DNA of 60,000 bases from Tubiluchus corallicola (Eukaryota; Priapulida; Priapulimorpha; Priapulimorphida; Tubiluchidae): contig JAQGDQ010000188.1 of the NCBI GenBank assembly GCA_030141605.1, positions 266,001 through 326,000 of the forward strand, written 5' to 3'. Positions 1 to 12,800 of the stretch are shown piece by piece. The first letter of the stretch is position 1. Each line of letters starts with the position of its first letter. The position numbers and the translations under genes are program-made. The notes beneath the pieces are model-generated. The model worked only from the letters and a program-made list of their open reading frames with translations, made no database searches and was not told where the DNA came from.

Positions 1-703
1 GCAAACATTTTCTTACTTAATTCGTTCATTTAAGCAGCGATTCATTTCATTTTAGCAACATCTTTTTGGCTTACTTAAAGTACCAAAACTTTGTTGTGTC
101 GCCAAATTTTAACAATTCATACAGTTTTATGGTATATAAGGCAACAATTCACTTAATATCATGGCCCATCAGACCACTACTCTCTAAGCAATTGTTACAT
201 TAACTTACTAATTCCAAAACAAATTAGAACAAATATTTCCAGGATAATTAGTAAACTCCATTAATTTATATCCATTATGCCATAAACCACTAGAGGTACT
301 GACATGCCAACATATTTTGCACTTCAGCATACAGTAGTCCCTCTGCTGACGAAAAAAGTATATAGTGATACATAAATTGACTCGATGTGATTATATTAAA
401 TTGAAACTTGATTTGAAAATAAAACGCAGCAACTACACTAATGCATAAAATGCACGCCATGCCCAAAATTACTTTAGCTGTTTCAAAACGTCGAGTAATC
501 TTTTATTGCACTAACAATTAAGTGAATCAGCACGTACAAGAGTGGTAAATAGGATTGATGAGCTAATTAATTGCAGCAATATTGAACTATGGATAAGTTT
601 TATGTCCTCAAATCCAGTACAAATGAAAATAGATGGCTCAATTTCAAAAAGCATGGCATACCAATCAATAGTTATGTCACGCAATGAATATAAAGAATCA
701 TAC
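1..703. other. PLCL intron, truncated by window edge
   Basis: AT-rich non-coding sequence downstream of exon 9. I searched for the next X-box exon and see no match in the minus frames. No repeat recognised. Confidence 0.6.
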
Positions 704-821
704 GTATTATGAGACGTTGCTATAAAATAATGTGGCAGGGGATTCGTCATGTCTTGGCACACTGTACGATGTTCAGGGTCAAATATATCACAGTCATCAG
801 ACATCAGGTATCGGGTGAAAC
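704..821 (-). CDS. PLCL: PLCL exon 9: start of the catalytic X box
   Basis: Acceptor AAATTTCAG, donor GTATGA at 703, phase 1 in and 2 out. Encodes [19 protein letters not shown] and [13 protein letters not shown], the canonical X-box entry. The next exon, expected to begin with the rest of the Tyr-Leu-Ile-Glu-Asp-Gln block, is not in bases 1-703. Confidence 0.93.
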
Positions 822-3800
822 CTGAAATTTGAAAAAGACTTTAATGAAAAAAATCACAGAAGTAGAACCATTGCCAAATAAAAAAAAAACAAAAAAGATA
901 AGAGTCAAATCATAACTTTCCAATGACTGGCAGAACAAAGAAGTAACATTCACAAAAAAGAAATAATAACCAACTTGCCAGTTCCTAGCAAAACTAGAAG
1001 AACTGAAAATGTAAAGATTGCATATGCTTAACAAGACTTAGCTGTTAGCTAGCTTATCTTGTAACTAGACATTATTTTAATGCAGAAATTGACGGATACT
1101 TTAATTATTTAATTGACTGGATATTTAACTCCACAGCTGTTACAATTATATTTATGTAATTCAGGGGTGAAATTCTTTGCGTGCTGTGAATAAAATAGAG
1201 CAAACTCCAAGATGTTTCATATCAATGTCAATTAAGTTTAAGTTTAAATAAATAAATGGGCTCTTTATAGCCTTGGTTCAGTTGTTCACAGTAATTCTAA
1301 CAGTTCATCAATCAAAAATGTTTATTAATCTGGACTGACAACCACTTTCCAAATTTGAAGACATTAGGTGCCACTTAGCGGCTCAGGAAAAACACTTGTT
1401 GCAATACCATTCTAAATTTTTGCAGACTAATTTTTAATTTCGACAGTCTCATCATGTAGCAAAAAGGGCAATTCTCAACTCAGGTGCTTCAAGCTGATCG
1501 TTAACAGTTTATGTCACATTTTCACCAACTGCTGATTGCATTTTATGTGAGTATGTGACTCGCTCCAAACCCATTTAGGAGACAATCTGTAGCTTTACTA
1601 ATGTTGATTTTAAAAATATTTTTGTTGTTAGTTTTATCTGTAACCATGAAACCAGTCTCAGTTTCAGGATAATGGAATGGGCTCTAAATTTTATTGTATC
1701 TTCATAAAATTCATCAATTATTGTTCTGACAAACAACCTAGAAAAAGTAACGTGTGTATTTACATAGGTTACATATGTTTCTTTCTTCTAACATTCTCTC
1801 CTGTTTTCTAGCCAAACTTATTTGGTATGTAATTTGTAAGCAAAACTGTTACAATTTTATAAAAAAACATTCACTATATTCTAAGTATCTTGGTAACCAA
1901 AACAAAGCAGTGAGAAAACCTTGCTTCCTTGATAACTTTTAGCAAAAACAGTTATTCTCACAAGTGCAAATTATTGAGCAAGCTTATCACGTATTATTTA
2001 CCTTAATAGCAAAATATTCTTATAATAATTAATAATAATTATTGTTGCTTTTTGTTTGCCATTCTTTTTACTTGTAAAAAACTGCTTAATTTCCGTACAT
2101 GACACTCACAACAAATTCGTGTGGCAAATGTAGTTTGTACTCTGTATCAAATGAAGTCTCGGTTAGCGAACCATTTGCACAGAGTACACAGAGCTAGACT
2201 TGAATGCCATGTGATTTTGAACCGTACACCTTTAAATAAAGTTCTTATCTGTGTTTTAGCAGTAAATTAAAAGCAATAAAAAATACTGAATTAAAATGTG
2301 TATTTTTTAATTTTTATGATCACTGAAGTGATAAGCTCTCTGTGCAGTGTAAATGGACCAAGTCTCTTTCACCTTGTATATGAAACTTGTGTTGGTCGGA
2401 TTCAAACTTTTGCAATGTAAACATTAGATGTATTGCATTACATAGGAAATTAGTATCGTAAGTCAAATACTACAAACAGAACTTTACATATATTCCTTGT
2501 GCATTTGGGGTTTTGAATAATAGTAGTGACAAACAGTTTATGTCGTCAACACAAAATGCTCAGTTTCAACAAAAAGAAAAGACATAGTAGTGACTGTGCT
2601 TATTTTCGGGTATAACCGCTTATTTTTAAGTAGAATTACTCGTTTATACATACGGAAAAAACAGATTATATACCATAATCCTAGAGGAACCAATAAAATT
2701 ATCATCGAGTCAGTTATCTTCTATGAAATATTGCACAAATAAAATTCTGCAGGCTTAATGTTACTATTCAATAAGACTAGAAAATAAAAAAATATTGCCA
2801 AAAACAATTTTTACGTGTAAGAATATCAAATTAAAATAAACTTTAATATGTAAAAACGTTTAAAAATTCAATGAAGAAACGGGTATAAACATCTAAAATG
2901 ATAAAAAAATTACCACCCGTCTTTCATAATTGCAAACACAAGAGTTACAGCATTTATCTCATTAACGTACAAACATTAACACAATATAACACAAATTAAT
3001 CTAGGAAACCGTGACAAACACTAGTTTTTACAAATATTAGTTAGGCAAAGGATCAAATACACTCACCATCTATTCCTAGATAGCCCTTTTCCCTGCCTTC
3101 TGGTGTTGGTTCATACATCTCAATTAGTAACAAACACTTCTCTTTCGTAACATTTTTCATCTGAAAGTAAATCAATAAGTATTTGTCACGCGACTGACTA
3201 AAAATAATTGCTCACATACTATTCTTCTCAATGTCATTGCAATTTGGTACTGATGAGAAGCTGGGAAAAAAGGATCTGACAATGATCATTTCATTTGTCT
3301 ACCAATTTACGGAAGTATCTGTGAACAGCATGTTATCATTTGCAGTGTAAATCATTTCAAATGTACATCGAGCAAGAAAGGCTATATAAATGTGACTGCA
3401 TTAAGCAAGTATCTTACCCCTTGTTCTGCTTCCAAAAATAACATCAAATCATCCACCGTCATGTATTCATTACTTGCATACCTGCAAAATGTAAACCGCA
3501 TACAACCTAAGCAATCTTTATAAGCCTTTCCAATCTATGATAACGTGCCTTAGCTTGGCTAAGCAGGTCATAAATGTATTCTGCTTAAGTAATAACCCAC
3601 AAAGCGGTGATTAGAAATGATAGATTCGCTGTTTTATGTAGCAGCTGTAAGTTATGCATGTAGATTAACCATTAGAATTTACATTACAAATTAGATCTAC
3701 ACCCTGATGATGGTAATCATACAGACGACACGATCCTCAAACATGATTGCAGAAGCGCAATCACAGTTGATTTACATAGTACGATTTCCTAAAGCAAGCT

Positions 3801-6800
3801 CAAGATCAATATAAAGCTGATAGACTTTTTAGTTTGGAATTACACAGCTTTTGAATGAATGGGATTATAGACAACAAACATGTTAATTTTTATGAATTTG
3901 AGAACAAAGGTCGTAATGTGGCTTTGAAAACGGTAGATAAATCTTAAATTTAAAATTCATTTAATGTTCCTTCTTGTAACAGTATTTCAAAGCAGTTACT
4001 GTGAAGCCGCTTTTAAAAAAAATCTAAAGCAGTTTGTTTACTTATATGGAAAAAACAAACTTGCTGAGGCCAATTAAGGCCAAAATAATATCTTAAACAG
4101 TAGGCCGTACAAGCAGAAATCGGGTGTAGGTACTTTCATTTTAAGTTTTACATGAAGCACAGATCTGGCATCATAGCTAAATGTTGCCATTTTACTAAAT
4201 AAAATCATAAAAAAATGAAAGTTCAATATTGGTAATCACGAATATAACATAACCTTTTGATAGGAAGGTTACAAAAACAATGAATAATAGTATAGAACAA
4301 TTTATTACATCAAAGTATTGCTGAATCAAGAGAAATCTATTCAGTTCCCAAGATTTAGTGTGGAAACGTATACATCTTGCACAGCCTGCAATCCTGAAGT
4401 GTGCAGTCCATGCCTCGAAAAGATCAGCATTGAAATCAAGATCCTCTAACAAATCTTCCATATGTCTCACAAGCTTGTCTTTTGAATACGAATCAGTGGT
4501 AGTGATGTTCTTCGATCATCTTAGGCTGTTTTTCAGAATAGCTCAACTGTGTTTGGAGGGTTGAGTTTGGGGAATTTCCAGGCTACAGTTTCCAGGATTT
4601 AGTTTGATCTGCTCTGAACCTTTCTCTCAAGATTACAGACGTATGAGGCGTCATAACTAAATATTGAGGGAATGATAGGTTCTCTACTACTCAACAATAG
4701 TTTTATCTAATAAAATGTTCTGTACTACTATTACTACTACTAGTGATTGCTTTTGTACCACTTTAGCAAATTGTTATGTTACACCGTTTGTTAAAATTTC
4801 ATAATAAAATTAAGACACAGAAAAATTAGATAAAAGGTAATTTGAGTGTTGTTAATTGTATCAGAGTAACAAATCCAAACAAAATGATTATTCGCTTCTT
4901 TTACAACGCAGTATAAGACAGCTAACCAGCAAAATATATATGCAAACTTCAGGTTATGTAATTTCATCTGACAAATTAAAATCTGCATCAGCAGCATCGT
5001 ATCTATTTTCAAGATTTTTACATGCCAATTTTTATGTTGAACATCATGGTAGCTTAATTTAAACAATGCAAGATTGCCACAATACTTCATTATTTCTTGC
5101 ATGATGTAATAGTTGCTGACATCTGATCATTATAAATGTGTCTTCATAAGACATATACTAGTTGAGCAACAGAGTAACTACCAGAATAGGCTGTTTGGTC
5201 TCCATTATACAGCACCTTTCAGTTTATGTTAACAGTTAATAAAGCAGGCTGATACAAGGGCTGCATTATAACGATGATTACGCAGAAATCACTTTGTGCT
5301 CTTATTAATGGGCAAATACTCGAACTCCATGCACAAACAAGCAGACTGCACCATCAGCACGATGTAGCTTGATTAATAGAATGGCAATCACTGTTTACAC
5401 TTGCAAGGATTTTCTTTGGCAGCCATATTTCCAAGCAGGTTTTGAAACAATTTTCTTGAAATATTAGCAGCACCAGTGAATGTACAGAGTTTTGTCAGTT
5501 AAGAATTACCTATGCAGAACATAATTTAAGGGTGTAATCGAATTAAATTCTTAGTCATTTGTCAAAGCTAGTTGCCAGATGCAAATAATTTTTTAATTTG
5601 AAAAACACGACAAAAATGTTCTGAACTTGCTATTTTAGCAGTTTGGAAACACAATATTTAGTTTGTTAACACAACTGGTCTTTTCGCAGCATACCGATCA
5701 AAAACGTTAGTTTTTTTTTATTATTTTATAGAGATAGAGATCAGTGCAACACAATTTAGGATCCAGCATTCAAATGGTCCAGACGGTTGGGGCATTAATA
5801 TTTCATCTCATTAATATTTAACAAGAATTTAATCCTTTCAAATGAGAGACTAAACAGGCAAAAACGTTTAGACGTCTATAATTCCTCCCTCAGTGAGGTG
5901 AACAGCCAACAGCAGTGGGACAAATGAAACCATCCAGAAACAGTTTTCCAGTGGTCACCAATTCACTTATTGATCAGATTCGACAGTGCTCAACTTCAGT
6001 TGCAAAGCACACATCAAGAGTCATGACACATTACATTCACTTAATTTCAACGTGTGCAATAACTTTTTTGTATTACAAAAAAAATATATAAAACAAAAAC
6101 CACTCTCATCTTTATAAAAATGTAGTAGAATACCAAAAATGAAACTATAAATAATACAGATGATGATTCAAGTTTTAGAGGACAAGATCAAATTTGAGCA
6201 ATGAATTGTCACATTCAGTTTGAGAAACTTACTTTGAAACTCAATATCAAATGCTACAAACAACACTGCTAAAAAATGCAACTTCAAAAAACCAGCTCTC
6301 ACAGCCACCCTGCATTTAGACGTGAAACCTCTGATAAGAACTGAAGCAAGTTATGCTAGTTTGTGAAAGGTAAGTGAAAAATTACCAGTGCACAAATCAT
6401 TACTGCGCTAACTGCAATATATTTCCTGAATGAGCTCAGTAATAGCTTTTCATGAGATGCTATTGCATAACAGGTTGATAACACTGTAGCTTCGTGTGCA
6501 AATTACTTAAACTATAGTGACTTTCATGCCTGTAATTGCAAGTCCCTAATAGTATTTAATATTATTTAAATTTTATGAGATATTTTTCAAACACTACTTA
6601 TCTCAAATTTCATTTTATTCCACTGTTTTATTCCATCTGGTATCAGTTTAATATATTACAAAAATAAACTTGGTCAGCTAGTTGCAGTATTGCACTACAC
6701 ACACAGTTACTGCCAAAAGTGAAGGATAAGTGAATGTTAATTAAGTCAACTTGATTTATGTACTGAACCTGAATTAAAATTAATAGTGTCAAATGGAAGT

Positions 6801-9800
6801 TAGACATATAAAATTAAATACCAGCCTTTACATTAGAGTAAAGGTAATTTTATATATGCAGTAGGACAATAAATCAAAAATGCTGCAAAGCAACTTAGTG
6901 CTTAAACGAAATTACTTACCGTACAAGTAAAAAATAAATTTCAGGTCGAGTGGCCAATTCTTTATAAAGATCACAAAATTCTTTGCTGTTGATGTGCCCT
7001 TTTTCATCTTCAGATTTACTGTGCAGTAACTCCTGAAATGATTTTTATAAGTTAACCAATTGTGATATTAATTAATTTTGATTTATAACAGTTTATAATA
7101 ATTTTGGTTCAATCAGCAACTTCACTTATTTCAAACACACAGTTTAATTTACAAATATTAGAAAACCAAATTTCAAAAAAAGCCTAATAATGGTCATGTA
7201 ATCTTTTTAAAGGAAAATTATTATGATAAAAGCTTGTCCTATAGAATTTAGTTAACAAGGTCTTATAAAGACATTAAATATGCTGAGTTAATCCACTAGG
7301 TTAACAATCGGACATAATAATAAAAAATGTTAGGCCTAATTTCGCACAATCTAATAATAATTAGGTTGTGCAACAAATAAAAAATGCATGTCCAACTTTT
7401 CAAATATGGAAAAGTGGATGATCAGAAATGAGTCATGCATTGACGTAATGTCAGCAGATGCAATCGCCCATACAAATTCAGCATTAATTATTTAGATCAC
7501 AACTAAGCCTCTAATCATAACGTTAGTTTAATGAGCCCATATTTTACGCCAATCATTCCTCGGCAAAATGTCAGGCAATTATTTTTGCAGTAGATCTGCT
7601 AACTATCTTGAACAGTAAGCTAGCTCCCTCTTTAAAAACTATCATTGGAAGTGTTTCTATCTTTACTCTTCACATAATGAAAAATCACACAAAGAAAAAT
7701 GCCAATATTTAATCTAGCTCAATGAGCTTTGTCCTAGTGAAGCCACAGGATGCTTACAAAGAATTAGCGCCTAGAATCCTTCTTATAATACAGTATCATC
7801 CTTTGACATAAGATAGGATGTGCACAGTTGTATTGGCAGGCTAATCACAGGCTTACAGTACAGACTTCATGGAACTTGACAGGCTCAGCATCAATTAATG
7901 AGACGATTCTGCTGTTCCTCAGTCAATTTCATGCTAGAGTAGGATGAATTGTAATTTACCAGCAAAATCTGGCAGATAAATTCTCAAAATTACATTTTAG
8001 TTCTGTCCACCATGATATTTTTGACAAAGTCAACGTACATTACGACTTTAAGATGAGAAAGATACAAAACTAACAACAATAAAAGACAAGCTCCATAATG
8101 TTAATCTCCTCATTTCACCTTACATTAGAGTCACTTAACGTAAATTAATCTCTTCAATGAAACTTAAAATAGAATCACTTAACACAAATGGGTAATAAGT
8201 ACTCCATACTCCATTGCAATAACTTATCAATTTCTTGGCTCATTGACTGGCTGAGTATTTTACAAAATTGTTCATTCAACTAGTATGCACAATAACTGCT
8301 AATGTACTGTACAAGCACTGTGATGCAAAAGAAAGCAAGAGAATAATAAATTGCTTGGGCATTCAGTAACAGTTGACAAGCCATAACACTTAATAAAATG
8401 GTGAAGTCCTTATATAATCATTTCGCAGACAGACAGTAATATTCGAGGCATTCTTACATGACTGCATTCTACAAAAGCCATGCCATCTGAAGAGTTCCAT
8501 TAAATGTGTAAAAAGTGTTCGACTTACCTTGAATTTTAACTGTATGCGAGCTGTTGGTAAGCTGTCGTTCAACTTTTGTACAACTTCCACTACCTCCTCT
8601 TCTGACAGAGTTCTATTCTGCTCCTCAGTTACTGTCCTGAACACATCTTGCAACCACATACGCATATGTTAAGGCAAAGGCACACTACAACAGTATTGGA
8701 TCAAGATGCCAAAACAAAAATGGCCACAATAATTGTTTATTTTTTATCAAGATCATGTTTTAAAACTAGAACTTCTGCATGCTCAAGGCGGGATAGGTAC
8801 ATAGCCGACCAAAGCCAAACAGCAGCAGCACTTAAAGACAAAACAAGACGAAATTCAAGTATGGCATGTGCGACCTGATATATCCATACAGTTGGGCACA
8901 TGGCAAACCAGGATGCAATGGTGGTCAACAGCAGAATCTGCTTAATGAAGGTGGCTATGACAAGACCAACTTAGCTCATTATGAATCATAACCATTTGAG
9001 ATGAGTTAGTTAACTGGCAGAAATGTTTTACCTACATTCAGATGTCCATGTACATACATCTGCTCTATGAGAGAGAAATAACTAACTTCAGAAAGCAAAA
9101 CAAATCTCTCAAACACAAACTAGACCAGCAGTGCTTTAGTACATACTGACACTGGCCTTTACATTCATAGACAGACAAAAACACAACTTTTTTCACTGGA
9201 TAAACTGTACAGGTTTTATAAATTGGTACCCTGTCAGGAGGAATCCAGCATTCATCAGCACAGCCTACTTGACATTAACATTTGCGTGGTGAGACCAGAG
9301 CATGGTTATTATCAAGGTTAATCCTCTAAGATGAGCCACTGAACCAGAAGAGGCGCCTTTGATGTTTGATGGTCATGTTTGATGGTATATAAGATCTCCC
9401 TCAAGAAATGCAATGCACAGAGTGGGCACTGAATCTCACGAGCCATTTACTGACTAGTCATGATGTTGCTTAACTTTGATCACAAAGTAAAGTAGTTCAC
9501 CTATTTAACCGCCCACCAAACATATCCAAAAAAAACTCACTAACTGGACAAAGAACACATACTCACTGAATAATAAGATGCATGCATGTACATAAGCCTA
9601 GATTCAGAAGAAAAACTGAGCAATAGTTGGCCTTACATAATTCTAAAGATCAAGATATCAAACAAATATAGTTTCAGCAGTAAACTACATAAACCGAATT
9701 ACTCTGAATTGATTTAGACACAACTCTCAATCCAAAAACATGAAACACATATAGGCAGAACCCCTCATTTAAAGCGGTTTTTTCCCAAAAAGTTATGAAT

Positions 9801-12800
9801 TAAAAGTTAAGCCAATATTTCTTTACTTATGACACTTACAGATTTCAGCATGCCAAATGGGCAAATTATGAAAAGCTAAGTAAGATTTTGCTGCCAAACC
9901 TTAATCTATTTAATACTGACAGAGTCTAGAAATGGAAAAATAATATACGAGCAGCCCAACTCCAATCATTCATTGAAGACAAATCTCTTTCAAAGTGACA
10001 CACTAGAGAATGCTCGCTTTTAAATTATTCATATATCAATTATTTTTCACAGTCTGCTAAGGCTTGTAATCAAACCCTTACAATTTTGATATTCCCTTGA
10101 CCAGCAATTATAAAAATAACTAAAATAGCAAAAACGGTATCTAGTTATGACAAAATCAAAATTATAATGCAATACGTAGTAAAAGCATTACTGATAAGAT
10201 ATCAGCTAAGCATACAAACTGGAAAACTAAATTTCTTCTAACATTGCACTCAAAAATATGTATTTTACACAGCCTAACTGTCTAACAACCAATTTAATTT
10301 TGTTTCAGGGTAACTAACTGGACTTTGGAGACCAGATGTTCTCTACAAATGATAATGATATAACAGAGTTTCCTGTTCCCTAACATCACGTTTTTCAAAT
10401 CCCGTCACCTCAATCTACCGTACCATTAACTTGAATAATGATGCTTCTGCGGATTTATTTGTGCAGGCTTCTTTCTCCTTTGAAAGGCAAATGTCTTAAA
10501 TTGACTGATTTGCTCAAACAGCTAGTTTGCTTCAACTTGGCAAATAACGGCTCCTATTTGCCCATGTCTCTACATACCCTTTGTGTAAAACACAACAGTA
10601 AAATGAATCAGGGTAATGGTTTTGAAAATTCAGGCATTGTGTGTCCTGCAATTCAGAATTTTAGATCTTGTCATAAAAGATTGAAGATCTTGATTACTAC
10701 ACAAATGCAGCCATTTAGTAGGTCTATTTCTATGGCTGTATCATAGCAGCAGTTACATGCTTTTTGTGCATGGGAGAACGTGGATAGCTTCAGAGGAAAT
10801 CACGGGAAAGCAACCCCTTCTGAGCTTCTTTATAAATGCTATTTTAGTAAACCATTACGTTCATGCCAGATATCCTAATGGCAGCCGTAGACTAATTCTG
10901 GAAACACCAATGTTCAAATCATTACTGTATGTACGTCATCAGTAATGTTGCGCTTGCAGAAAAATACAAAATTTAAACGAAAATTGGTAAAAATTACAGG
11001 AAAAGGGATTTAAGATTTTGCTGTTCCTTGACAAGGCTACGTTTGTAATGCATTACAGCTGGAAAAGGACAGGCTGACAAGCAAATATTTCATAATTTGT
11101 CTAATTTGTCTAGTTGACATTGCAACACCCAATATCAATTCATTAAAAGGATATTCATCTCGCATACTACCACGGTCGTCGATATCTTGAGCTGAAAAAA
11201 AGAAAAAACTTATGAAAGTGACAACTGTGATGATGATGGTGAGAACAATGACAGCTGTTGAGATCTTGAGCCTTCACAGTTATGTCAGGTAAATGGATCT
11301 CCGAATAATTCTACTGTGATTTAATGTATTTTAATTAGGTAATGTTTTTATTCAGGATACTAGGATTTTGTATTTATGTCGAAAAATAGTATTTTACAGA
11401 CTAATGTTCTTTATGCTGCAAACCGAAGATAAATAAAGTATACTGTAACTGTAAAATGTGCCTCTCAAGTGCACATCCTACCAAAAGTTAAAAAATGTTC
11501 ATATTCTACTACTGCTGTAATGCTACTAGGTAAACCAGGATTTCACTTGGTGCTTAGCCTTTATTTTGATTGTAATTCATTCAACTGATACTTCGTGTTT
11601 TACTCAAAAGCAAAGGCTAAAATGTTTTCAGTTGCTGATTTAAAGTGTCTTAATCATCATGGCAGTACATGTTTCCATAATATATAGTAGTATTTACAGC
11701 ACCAGTAATGCCAGCTATTTATTAAAATAATGCCAAGAATTAAAAAATTGACAACAACTAAAAAATTCAAAAACATGCAGAAATTATTGCCTGCCATGCC
11801 AACACAGTTGACCTGTATAATGAACATTAAATTCTTCAAAGATTATATTTATGCATGATATTTACTGTTGAATGACAATGCATCAATACTAAATGAAATG
11901 GTATATAGTACTGCATATGATGAAGACAGAAGGCCCTTAGCAGAGCGCAGAAAAAAACCAAGAGTGGGCCATGAGCAGCAGCTGTTTTTTGACCTTATTT
12001 CGCAGGAGATGAGAAAATAAGACAAGTACAGGATGAAAGTAGTATCCCAGGGAGCCTCAGCTATTGAAAGTGGAGATTAGGAGGAGTATGAAAGTGAATA
12101 ATATAGACTGCATCTCACTGGGATTTCTGTGACATCCTTAGATGAACTGCTAATTTATGTTAGAAGTTCACCGATTCATAAACCACATAAAACTGTGGAA
12201 GATTCAATGAAGTGACTGAATAAATAGACTGCAGCGTAACAACAATTGCATAATATGTGTGTGTTTGTGTCTTCAATATGACTGTTCTCGTAGGCCATCC
12301 TAATACTGATTATATGTACAAATTTTGCTGCTGCGTTTTCGCTTATTGCACAGTTACACCACCTACAGTAACGGTTGTGGGAAAGAGTACAGGGCTTCAT
12401 TTCAGCTTTTTATAGACGCTGAGATTTATACTACAATCCCCGAAACGTCCGTTCACTTTTACGCTTCGTTTAAACATGTTCCAGTAACCAGCATGACATC
12501 CAACAATATATATGTGAGCTGGGTTAACTAACTGTTAGTAGCTCACTTCATTCGGTAAGAAATATGTGAGCTAGCTTAGTTAGCTGCCAGTGGCTGGCTT
12601 CATCACGAACACAGCTGCATGAAGAAGCCTAAAAGCAACGCGACGGAAGAGTGCGCTTAAAAAAACATGCAGCCACCACGGGATTCACGGTTTACCAACC
12701 AGTACGGGGTGGTCTAAAAATATTGTAGATCATGTCTGAGCCTTTCCAGTACGGGGTGGTCTAAAAATATTGTAGATCATGTCTGAGCCTTTCATACCAT

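Larger units (their letters stand above)
822..8527. other. PLCL introns between exons 5 and 9
   Basis: Apart from exons 6-8, the introns (822-3066, 3161-3417, 3482-6919, 7033-8527) are AT-rich and show no coding signature, RNA gene or recognisable element to me. Confidence 0.5.

Noticed and set aside
8666-8700. Ordinary AG acceptor (TTGTAG near 8686) for PLCL exon 5
   Set aside because: It would place an in-frame TAA (8670-8668) in the exon ahead of the conserved Trp.
10438-10945. Two consecutive + strand open frames in PLCL intron 4
   Set aside because: No family, no shared frame and no splice sites seen; length is within chance for this region.
11940-12110. Degraded coding-like stretch ([14 protein letters not shown], later SAIESGD)
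   Set aside because: Short, with stops, and not attributable to any family I know.
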